Of a stretch of 9,578 nt of DNA, positions 4,680 through 9,578 are shown piece after piece. The notes under the pieces were generated by a model. That model was given only the letters and a program-made list of their open reading frames with translations. It searched no databases and had not been told where the DNA came from. Origin of the DNA: Bacillota bacterium (GTDB taxonomy: Bacteria > Bacillota > Clostridia > Acetivibrionales > DSM-1351); NCBI GenBank assembly GCA_023426005.1, contig JAFABO010000217.1, positions 1-9,578 on the forward strand, written 5' to 3'. The position numbers were made by a program, and so were the translations under genes. Positions within the stretch are counted from its first letter, which is position 1. Every line of letters begins with the position of its first letter.

Positions 4680-6617
4680 TTATTTAGCCCTGGTTCTGAT
4701 TTCCTCCACGAGCCTGCCGGCAAATTCCTGGGCGGTCATTGTTCCGAGATCTCCGTCTTTTCTGGATCTGACTGCCACAGCGCCGTTTTCCATTTCCTTA
4801 TCGCCTATTACCAGCATATAAGGTATTTTTTCCATCTGGGCTTCCCTTATTTTGTAACCTATCTTTTCATTTCTGTAGTCAACTTCAACCCTTACACCTC
4901 TGTCTTTCAGCATTTGTGCAACCTCTTGAGCGAAGTCATGATGCTTTTCAACCAGCGGGAGTACCTTTGCCTGTACAGGACACAGCCAGGTGGGGAAGGC
5001 TCCTGCATATTTTTCGATCAGCATTGCAAGAGTCCTTTCATAGCAACCGATTGAGGTTCTGTGAATAACATACGGGTGCTTCTTTTCATTGTTTTTATCA
5101 ATATAAACCATATCCAGACGTTCGCCAAGTGCAAAGTCAACCTGTACGGTTATTATTGTATCTTCTTTTCCGTGTACATTCCTGAACTGGATATCCAGCT
5201 TGGGGCCATAGAAGGCAGCTTCCCCCTCAGCTTCCTTGTATTCGATCTGCAGATGATCCAGAATGGTTCTCATCTTGTCCTGAACATCCTCCCAATCCTC
5301 CGCACTCCCAATGTACTTTTCCTTGTTGTTGGGATCCCATTTGGAGAATCTGTAGGTTACGTCCTCCTGGATACCCAAAGTCTCCATCATAAATTTAATG
5401 AGGTCGACAACGCCCTTGAATTCCTCCTCCAACTGTTCGGGAGTACATACCAGGTGGCCTTCGGAAATGGTGAACTGGCGGACACGGATAAGGCCGTGCA
5501 TTTCACCCGATGCCTCGTTTCTGAAAAGAGTCGAAGTCTCACCGTACCTGATTGGAAGATCGCGATAGCTGTGGAGCTTTGATTTATATATCATAAACTG
5601 GAAAGGACAGGTCATAGGTCTCAGTGCCATTACTTCATCGTCCTTTTCCTCGTCGCCCAGTACGAACATGCCGTCCTTGTAGTGCTGCCAGTGGCCTGAT
5701 AATTTGTACAGGTCACTCTTGGCCATAAGAGGAGTTTTTGTGAGGACATAACCTCTTCTTTCCTCTTCATCCTCAACAAACCTCTGCAGGGTCTGTATGA
5801 TTTTGGCACCCTTAGGCATAAGCAGAGGCAAACCCTGTCCGATTTCTTCCACAGTTGTGAACAATTCCAGCTCTCTTCCCAGCTTGTTGTGGTCACGCTT
5901 CTTTGCCTCTTCAAGTCTGGCAATGTATTCATCCAGTTCGCTCCTCTTTGGGAAAGCAGTACCGTATATCCTCTGGAGCATCTTGTTTTTTTCATTTCCT
6001 CTCCAGTAAGCACCTGCGGCACTCATAAGCCTTATAGCTTTGAGCTTTCCTGTTGAAGCAAGGTGGGGCCCGGCACACAGGTCTACAAAATCACCCTGCC
6101 TGTAGAAGGAAATTTCTTCTCCCTCCGGGAGGTCCTTTATGAGTTCAACCTTGTATGGTTCTCCCTTCTCCTCCATAAATTTGATTGCTTCTTCTCTTGG
6201 GAGAGCATACCTTTCTAGAGGCAGATCTTCCTTTATTATTTTTTCCATTTCCTTCTCAAGCTTTGAAAGGTCTTCGGGGGAGAAGTTTTTTTCAACATCA
6301 AAGTCATAGTAGAAACCGTTATCTATGGCAGGACCAATTGCCAGCTTGACATTTGGGAACAGTCTTTTAACAGCCTGCGCCAGTACATGTGAGGCAGTAT
6401 GCCTGTATGCAAGCCTTCCGCCTTCATCCGAGAAGGTGAGCAGGTTCAGAGAACAATCCTTTTCCAGCTTGTAATTCAAATCCGTGACCCTTCGGTCCAC
6501 TTCACCTGCAAGCGCGGCTCTTGCCAGGCCCGCACTGATACTTTCAGCAACTTGAAGTACGGTAATGCCCTCCTGGTATTCCTTAATACTTCCATCTTTT
6601 AATGTTATTTTAATCAT
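4680..6617 (-). CDS. thrS: Threonyl-tRNA synthetase
   Basis: The protein is 645 residues, normal for bacterial ThrRS, a class II enzyme that charges tRNA-Thr and edits mischarged Ser-tRNA. Domains in order are TGS (about 1-62), the editing domain (HTASHVLAQAVKRLFP at 73-88 and the CAGPH motif, Cys181-His185), the catalytic core (about 245-545) and the anticodon-binding domain (about 547-645). The zinc ligands expected from the E. coli enzyme are present as Cys337 (MTCPFQ), His388 (SEGHLV) and His519 (VIHR). Motif 2 is RYGETSTLFRNE...RVRQFT. Where E. coli reads TQDDAH, this protein reads TISEGH, and the core has HRTSIGCYERTLAML, so it belongs to a divergent ThrRS subgroup. The ATG at 6617-6615 has a GGAG ribosome site. 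The gene is under T-box control and appears monocistronic. Confidence 0.97.
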   Translation of the reverse strand: MIKITLKDGSIKEYQEGITVLQVAESISAGLARAALAGEVDRRVTDLNYKLEKDCSLNLLTFSDEGGRLAYRHTASHVLAQAVKRLFPNVKLAIGPAIDNGFYYDFDVEKNFSPEDLSKLEKEMEKIIKEDLPLERYALPREEAIKFMEEKGEPYKVELIKDLPEGEEISFYRQGDFVDLCAGPHLASTGKLKAIRLMSAAGAYWRGNEKNKMLQRIYGTAFPKRSELDEYIARLEEAKKRDHNKLGRELELFTTVEEIGQGLPLLMPKGAKIIQTLQRFVEDEEERRGYVLTKTPLMAKSDLYKLSGHWQHYKDGMFVLGDEEKDDEVMALRPMTCPFQFMIYKSKLHSYRDLPIRYGETSTLFRNEASGEMHGLIRVRQFTISEGHLVCTPEQLEEEFKGVVDLIKFMMETLGIQEDVTYRFSKWDPNNKEKYIGSAEDWEDVQDKMRTILDHLQIEYKEAEGEAAFYGPKLDIQFRNVHGKEDTIITVQVDFALGERLDMVYIDKNNEKKHPYVIHRTSIGCYERTLAMLIEKYAGAFPTWLCPVQAKVLPLVEKHHDFAQEVAQMLKDRGVRVEVDYRNEKIGYKIREAQMEKIPYMLVIGDKEMENGAVAVRSRKDGDLGTMTAQEFAGRLVEEIRTRAK

Positions 6618-6672
6618 ATGCTGTCTCCTTTTTCTTTATATGGTTGATTTATAAATTACTTATCCCTGTTTT

Positions 6673-6723
6673 TTATCTCTGGAATTCCTGTATGGTTCCA
6701 TTTTTTAATGCTACCTTTATCAT
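6673..6723 (-). pseudogene. 16-codon truncated copy of the thrS start (remnant or leader peptide)
   Basis: Between the T-box terminator and thrS an ATG preceded by AAGGAGG opens a 16-codon frame, MIKVALKNGTIQEFQR, ending in TAA. The thrS product begins MIKITLKDGSIKEYQE. Nine of the first 15 residues are identical and the other six are conservative. The first 45 bases match at 35 positions, and the ribosome-site regions also resemble each other. Past the stop the same frame reads KTGISNL, which recalls thrS EGITVL, so the similarity may extend over a decayed stretch. It is either what is left of a second thrS gene or a tandem 5' duplication, or a functional short ORF acting on thrS translation. 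Its strong ribosome site suggests it is translated. Confidence 0.7.
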
Positions 6724-6795
6724 GCTGCTACCTCCTTCTGATTATAATAATAAGTTCCCCGTGAAACTTATACACAAATTTTGACAAGCTATTTT

Positions 6796-6855
6796 AATAT
6801 AAAATAAAACTCCCGTCCCAAAGTCAATCATAAATTGACTTATAAGGACGAGAGT
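6796..6855 (-). terminator. T-box conditional terminator
   Basis: A 10-bp stem ACTCTCGTCC/GGACGGGAGT with one G-T pair encloses a second perfect 8-bp stem AAGTCAAT/ATTGACTT and is followed by TTTATTTTATATT. The 5' arm of the outer stem directly follows the T-box. Bases of its GTCCTTA end can instead pair with TAGGG of the T-box, forming the usual antiterminator alternative. Confidence 0.92.
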
Positions 6856-7056
6856 TATCCCGCGGTTCCACCCTACTTGCAGCTCATTGCATATAAAAGT
6901 ATCATATGCAGATTATAACGTGATCACCGATCAGGCTCAGAGGCGGTTTTCGGTAAAGTGCAGGTCCGGTTACTTCCAGCTGTTGTATCCGGTCTCTGAA
7001 ACCCCATTCTTTACTTACTCTTCTCATCAACGCCTTTGTCAATATAACAACAATTA
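6796..7056 (-). promoter_or_regulatory. T-box leader of thrS (Thr specifier ACC)
   Basis: The minus strand carries the conserved T-box AGGGTGGAACCGCGG (6874-6860), just before a terminator. The upstream stem I region includes GATGAGAAGAG (the GA-rich lower motif), AGAGACCGG in the distal part and a GTAAAG/CTTTAC stem below it. On the 3' side of the specifier loop, GAAAACCG offers ACC (6947-6945), a threonine codon, followed by a purine, which matches the downstream thrS. Uncharged tRNA-Thr should pair at ACC and through its acceptor end at the T-box bulge, stabilising the antiterminator and allowing thrS transcription. I chose the specifier by eye from loop context and gene identity. Confidence 0.92.
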
Positions 7057-7062
7057 TAATTA

Positions 7063-7091
7063 ATTATATTCTTACAAAATTTATGTGTCAA
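7063..7091 (-). promoter_or_regulatory. Consensus sigma-A promoter for the thrS T-box leader
   Basis: TTGACA (7091-7086), 17 bp and TATAAT (7068-7063) on the minus strand match the housekeeping consensus at all 12 positions. Start of transcription is expected near 7056, giving a leader of about 440 bases to the thrS ATG. With such a strong promoter, control must come from the T-box. Confidence 0.9.
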
Positions 7092-7131
7092 TACTCCAAT
7101 AGGCCGCATCACTTTGCCAGATGTTGCTATA

Positions 7132-7899
7132 TCAGCAATCAGCCTGTTTCACATAGTTTGTCAGCTTGCCGATCCCTTCTATTTCCACCTCCACTACGTC
7201 GCCCGGTTTCATGGGGCCTACCCCTTCAGGTGTTCCTGTTGTAACAACATCCCCCGGTTCAAGAGGGATGACTTTTGAGATAAAGCTGATCAGATAGTCT
7301 GTTTTGAATATGTGCATGGAAGTATCCCCGTGCTGTTTAATCTGTCCGTTCAAAATCAGCTTTACATCCAGTTTTGTATAATCCAGCCCGGTAACTATAT
7401 AAGGCCCTATGGGACAGAAGGTTTCATAGTTTTTTCCTCTGATCCACTGCCCGTCTGACTTCTGGATATCCCTTGCCGTAACATCGTTCAGACAGGTTGC
7501 TCCCAGAATGTATTCGGAGGCCTGTTCAGGCTCAATATTTTTGCAGTATTTTTTTATAACTACGGCAAACTCTGCTTCGTAATCAACCCTGTTGGATATC
7601 TCCGGCAAAATGATTGAATCGCCCGGTCCTATTACGGTATGAGGAAGTTTTATGAAGATGACAGGATTCTCAGGTATATCCCTGCCTGAGAACTCCTTTA
7701 CATGATCTGCATAGTTAAGTCCGACAGCTACGACCTTACCCGGTTTGCACGGAGCTAAAAGCCTGACATGGCCCAAATTGTATTTTTTATCAGTCACTGC
7801 CGGATTTTCAAAAATATTGCCCTGTACTTCGGTAATCTCATTTCCATCTAAAATTCCGTACTTTCCCATTCCATCGGCTAAAAATCTTAAATACTTCAT
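7132..7899 (-). CDS. Fumarylacetoacetate hydrolase-family protein
   Basis: The 255-residue protein has the C-terminal FAH fold of enzymes that cleave or decarboxylate beta-keto or acylpyruvate-type acids (fumarylpyruvate hydrolase, acylpyruvase, oxaloacetate decarboxylase and related). Visible marks are VVAVGLNYADHVKE (56-69), PVIFIKLPHTVIGPGD, the metal-binding Glu108 and Glu110 in DYEAEFAVVI, Asp139 in LNDVTARDIQ, the loop KSDGQWIRGKNYETFCPIGP (147-166) and TGTPEGVGPMKPGDVVEVEI near the end. Metal ligands and catalytic loop are complete, so it should be active. The substrate cannot be named from sequence. It looks monocistronic, with its own promoter. A G-rich ribosome site, GGGGGTAA, precedes the ATG. 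No clear terminator separates it from the thrS promoter. Confidence 0.92.
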   Translation of the reverse strand: MKYLRFLADGMGKYGILDGNEITEVQGNIFENPAVTDKKYNLGHVRLLAPCKPGKVVAVGLNYADHVKEFSGRDIPENPVIFIKLPHTVIGPGDSIILPEISNRVDYEAEFAVVIKKYCKNIEPEQASEYILGATCLNDVTARDIQKSDGQWIRGKNYETFCPIGPYIVTGLDYTKLDVKLILNGQIKQHGDTSMHIFKTDYLISFISKVIPLEPGDVVTTGTPEGVGPMKPGDVVEVEIEGIGKLTNYVKQADC

Positions 7900-7976
7900 A
7901 TTAGTTACCCCCGTTCCGCGGCTTGCAGAGTCGCAGCCGTGATTAAACCCAATTACTTCTGGTGTTATTGAGAGAA

Positions 7977-8005
7977 ATTATAGCACAGCATAATTTCTGC
8001 TGCAA
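7977..8005 (-). promoter_or_regulatory. Extended -10 promoter for the FAH-family gene
   Basis: On the minus strand TATAAT (7982-7977) is preceded by TGC, an extended -10, with TTGCAG (8005-8000) at 17-bp spacing. A run of seven T lies immediately upstream of the -35 and could act as an UP-like element. The untranslated leader would be about 70 bases. Confidence 0.7.
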
Positions 8006-8113
8006 CAAAAAAACCGTTTATGGTGTCCTTATGCTGACTACTCCTTTAATTTCTTGGAAATAATATTTGTTGATGCAATTTAGTACCCTGCAAGGTCATA
8101 TGGGGAGGCAAAG

Positions 8114-8263
8114 TTGAGAAATACCAGATTTAAAAAATTTAAAAAATTCAGACATAAAAAGTTATTCAGCATAATTCTTTTCGGTATTTTAGTGCCCTTA
8201 ATTTCTTTGCTGCTGACGTATATACTGATCTCAGTACTCATACTGCCATCATTTATAAAGTGA
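8114..8263 (+). CDS. Small cationic single-pass membrane protein, TTG start, 49 residues
   Basis: GGGGAGG lies five bases before a TTG that opens a 49-codon frame ending in TGA at 8261-8263. The first 16 residues are strongly basic (MRNTRFKKFKKFRHKK). The rest is one long hydrophobic segment (about 17-46) ending LPSFIK. By the positive-inside rule the basic end should stay in the cytoplasm. The layout resembles the membrane anchor at the N-terminus of some clostridial envelope or sporulation proteins, but no following domain is present in any frame, so this is either a true small protein or a truncated anchor. I do not recognise a family. A clear promoter is not visible, and the bases before it (8013-8100) show nothing else. 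Confidence 0.6.
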   Translation: MRNTRFKKFKKFRHKKLFSIILFGILVPLISLLLTYILISVLILPSFIK

Positions 8264-8323
8264 TTGTTAATATTGTATATAATACTACATTATTCGACCT
8301 GTAAAATCGTTTATAAATGCTAT

Positions 8324-8351
8324 TTGAATAACTTCATTATAATACTATAAT
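8324..8351 (+). promoter_or_regulatory. Sigma-A-like promoter inside the intergenic region
   Basis: TTGAAT (8324-8329), 16 bp and TATAAT (8346-8351) on the plus strand lie about 60 bases after the small membrane gene and about 50 before a strong terminator. There is no ORF in between. It is the main reason to suspect a separate short transcript. In AT-rich DNA such matches also arise by chance. Confidence 0.45.
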
Positions 8352-8357
8352 AGATAA

Positions 8358-8430
8358 TGAAAATTAAATTATATTTTCCTCCTTTAAATTATTTTTACAG
8401 CCGGCTTATATATAAGCCGGTTTTGTTTTT
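8358..8430 (+). ncRNA. Candidate small RNA with anti-Shine-Dalgarno-like CCTCCTTT
   Basis: From the promoter at 8324-8351 a transcript of about 70 bases would run to the terminator at 8401-8430. Its 5' part is A/U-rich and should be unpaired, and it contains CCTCCTTT (8378-8385), the sequence found at the 3' end of 16S rRNA and complementary to AAAGGAGG ribosome sites. An exposed C-rich seed before a terminator hairpin is the layout of many Gram-positive regulatory RNAs. The alternative is that this is simply the 3' UTR of the small membrane gene. Confidence 0.4.
8401..8430 (+). terminator. Intrinsic terminator (plus strand)
   Basis: A perfect 20-base palindrome (8401-8420) folds into CCGGCTTA/TAAGCCGG with a TATA loop and is followed by TTTTGTTTTT. 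This ends transcripts of the small membrane gene and/or the candidate small RNA. On the minus strand no T run follows the hairpin, so it is unlikely to terminate comEA well. Confidence 0.9.
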
Positions 8431-8471
8431 CCCCGATTTTAGCAGTCTGTAACAGTAAAACGTGTATTGAA

Positions 8472-9218
8472 CTAGATACATATATGATCTTTTATTTTAT
8501 CAAAGGTTTTCTGCTTTATCCCGGTTATTTTCATCAAATCGGTAATTTTCTTAAATCCGCCGTTTTTTTCCCTGTAATCAATAATGGCCTTTGCAGTAGC
8601 AGGCCCAACATTGGGCAGCCCCTCAAGTTCAGCCTGGGTGGCTGTATTTATGTTTACCAAACTGCTTTTCCCACTTCCTCCGGGTTTTAACTGTTCATCC
8701 GCAGCCACTGCTCCCAGGCTGTCACTGATAATATCCACACCGCTGTCCAGGACATCCTGAGTCTTTGTTTTTTGGTCTGAAGGGGGAGCTTGAGCGGCAT
8801 TTTTAGCAGCAGCAGCTGTTTTCCCCTTGATCCGCAGCATGGTATTATCCTCCAGCCTGTAAGCCAGGTTTATATTATCCAGGTCAGCCTCTTGCGTAGC
8901 TCCCCCAGCCAGCCTTATAGCATCCTCTATGACATTGCCCTTCTCAAGGGTCACAACGCCAGGTTTATTTACGTATCCCACAATATAAACCTTAATGCTT
9001 TCAACCGTTTCTTCCTCCTCTCTGCTTTCCCGGTCAATGCCGCTTTTTTCACTCCCGGCACTTATTGGCGCTTTTTCTACAACCGGTTCCTGCAGCGGCT
9101 GATAGACCTGCTTTAAAAAATATCCCAGCAGGCCTGAGCCGGCAATCAATAATAAAATGACTGCTAAAAGCAACACTTTGCTGATAAAGTATTGCTTTCC
9201 AAATATACATATTTCCAT
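8472..9218 (-). CDS. comEA: ComEA-like competence DNA receptor
   Basis: The 248-residue protein has the full ComEA layout. A transmembrane anchor lies at about 13-33. A flexible charged linker precedes an SLBB domain at about 74-130 (VYIVGYVNKPGVVTLEKG...AIRLAGG...NLAYRLEDNTMLRI). After an Ala/Gly-rich linker, a double helix-hairpin-helix DNA-binding domain fills 187-248 (VNINTATQAELEGLPNVG, then FKKITDLMKITGIKQKT). ComEA binds double-stranded DNA outside the membrane and hands it to the ComEC channel. I chose the ATG at 9218-9216 with AGGAGG four bases upstream. An ATG at 9287 would add 23 residues with no ribosome site. comEC and comEB are not adjacent here, so the gene stands alone between oppositely oriented neighbours. 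Confidence 0.92.
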   Translation of the reverse strand: MEICIFGKQYFISKVLLLAVILLLIAGSGLLGYFLKQVYQPLQEPVVEKAPISAGSEKSGIDRESREEEETVESIKVYIVGYVNKPGVVTLEKGNVIEDAIRLAGGATQEADLDNINLAYRLEDNTMLRIKGKTAAAAKNAAQAPPSDQKTKTQDVLDSGVDIISDSLGAVAADEQLKPGGSGKSSLVNINTATQAELEGLPNVGPATAKAIIDYREKNGGFKKITDLMKITGIKQKTFDKIKDHICI

Positions 9219-9467
9219 AATACCTCCTGAATAAAATGAAATGGTTTTAAGTATTGATTTCTTGCTTTTGAGCAATTTTGATGGCACAAATTAGAAGAAT
9301 GACGCATATTAATCTAATAAAGGCTGTTTTTTTCGATCCGCAAAATATTGAAATAACCTGAAAATCACTGCCGTATGCACGAATTGCAGCGGCTTGAGAA
9401 GTTAAAAGAACTGACCTGTTAACATTATAATACAGTTGCTGGAAAATTGCCATATATATAACAAATG
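9219..9467. other. Upstream region of comEA, no confident gene
   Basis: This stretch holds the untranslated leader of comEA and little else I can name. A minus-strand TATAAT (9429-9424) with only a poor -35 could start comEA transcription and would leave a leader of about 200 bases. I see no riboswitch motif or terminator in it. A 68-codon minus-strand frame (9247-9453) lacks a ribosome site and I do not call it a gene. Confidence 0.4.
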
Positions 9468-9507
9468 TTGTCGAAAGGTTTCATATTTTTGGTTTTTGTT
9501 TTATACT
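9468..9507 (+). promoter_or_regulatory. Putative Spo0A box and promoter for the gene at 9539
   Basis: TTGTCGAAA (9468-9476) matches the Spo0A-box core TGTCGAA exactly. Immediately downstream lie a poor -35 (TTTCAT, 9479-9484), 17 bp and a -10 TATACT (9502-9507). A 0A box beside a weak -35 is the layout of sigma-A promoters activated by phosphorylated Spo0A, although a repressing role is equally possible. The box also lies upstream of comEA on the other strand. The start of transcription would be near 9514. Confidence 0.5.
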
Positions 9508-9538
9508 TATATAAGATGTATTTTACTGAGGAGGAAAT

Positions 9539-9578
9539 ATGAAGAAAGCACTAGTTACATTAATACTTGCCATCATTC
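9539..9578 (+). CDS. Start of a probably exported protein (runs off window)
   Basis: GAGGAGG four bases before ATG opens a frame of which 13 codons are visible: MKKALVTLILAII. Two lysines followed by a hydrophobic run is the usual start of a Sec signal peptide or lipoprotein signal. The rest of the gene lies beyond the right edge, so no function can be given. The putative Spo0A box and TATACT -10 upstream suggest developmentally controlled expression. Confidence 0.75.
   Translation, partial: MKKALVTLILAII

Noticed and set aside
5630..6022. 130-codon minus-strand frame inside thrS and other long frames within thyA and comEA
   Set aside because: These are out-of-frame shadows of well-supported genes, without ribosome sites or family motifs.
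7124..7138. TTGCT/AGCAA hairpin at the stop of the FAH-family gene as a terminator
   Set aside because: It has only five pairs, overlaps the stop codon and has no T run.
8013..8024. ACC/GGT mini-hairpin followed by T run on the minus strand (terminator upstream of the FAH gene)
   Set aside because: The stem is only about four pairs, and the T run is better explained as the upstream part of the FAH-gene promoter. No minus-strand gene ends nearby.
8291..8300. Second Spo0A box (TTCGACC) near the candidate small RNA
   Set aside because: It has one mismatch in the invariant core and lies too far from the -35 to be convincing.
8370..8385. AAAGGAGG on the minus strand as a ribosome binding site
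   Set aside because: No start codon with an open frame follows at usable distance. The sequence makes sense only as the complement of the CCTCCTTT seed.
9219..9287. 23-residue N-terminal extension of ComEA
   Set aside because: AGGAGG lies just before the ATG at 9218. The upstream ATG has no ribosome site.
9247..9453. 68-codon minus-strand frame upstream of comEA
   Set aside because: There is no ribosome site before its ATG, its composition is unlike a protein family I know, and a TATAAT lies inside it. It is more likely part of the comEA leader.

Overview
The window looks like chromosomal DNA of a low-GC, Gram-positive, probably spore-forming member of the Clostridia. The evidence is AT-rich intergenic DNA, strong AGGAGG-type ribosome binding sites, a T-box leader on thrS, an infC gene with its own attenuated leader, and a perfect match to the Spo0A box. 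The species cannot be fixed from the sequence alone. I see no insertion sequence, CRISPR array, rRNA or tRNA gene.

Layout from left to right. (1) Positions 1-670, minus strand: 5' part of infC (cut by the window edge), a ~200 nt leader ending in a terminator hairpin, and a good sigma-A promoter. (2) Positions ~733-3881, minus strand: an apparent operon of a membrane-anchored polyprenyl-phosphate glycosyltransferase, thyA, folA and a Vat-type xenobiotic acetyltransferase. thyA/folA and folA/acetyltransferase each overlap by ATGA, so the last three are probably translationally coupled. (3) Positions 4035-4519, plus strand: an isolated 138-residue protein I do not recognise, with an inverted repeat over its promoter. 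A large inverted repeat follows, between it and the convergent thrS. (4) Positions 4680-7091, minus strand: thrS with a complete T-box leader (Thr specifier ACC, T-box motif, terminator, consensus promoter). Between leader and gene lies a 16-codon reading frame that copies the ribosome binding site and first codons of thrS. (5) Positions 7132-8005, minus strand: a fumarylacetoacetate hydrolase-family enzyme with its own promoter. (6) Positions 8114-8430, plus strand: a 49-residue membrane peptide with a TTG start, then a possible small RNA carrying an anti-Shine-Dalgarno-like CCTCCTTT and a strong terminator. (7) Positions 8472-9218, minus strand: comEA (DNA-uptake receptor). (8) Positions 9219-9578: an intergenic region with a Spo0A-box match and the first 13 codons of a plus-strand gene with a signal-peptide-like start.

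The conserved genes serve translation (infC, thrS), thymidylate/folate synthesis (thyA, folA), envelope glycosylation and DNA uptake (comEA). Most of the novelty is in the non-coding parts: the truncated thrS copy behind the T-box, the candidate anti-SD small RNA, the competing pairings in the infC leader, and the putative Spo0A-controlled promoter. The pairing of a streptogramin-acetyltransferase homologue with folA is the most notable gene-context feature. I did not find convincing evidence for an entirely new multi-gene system.
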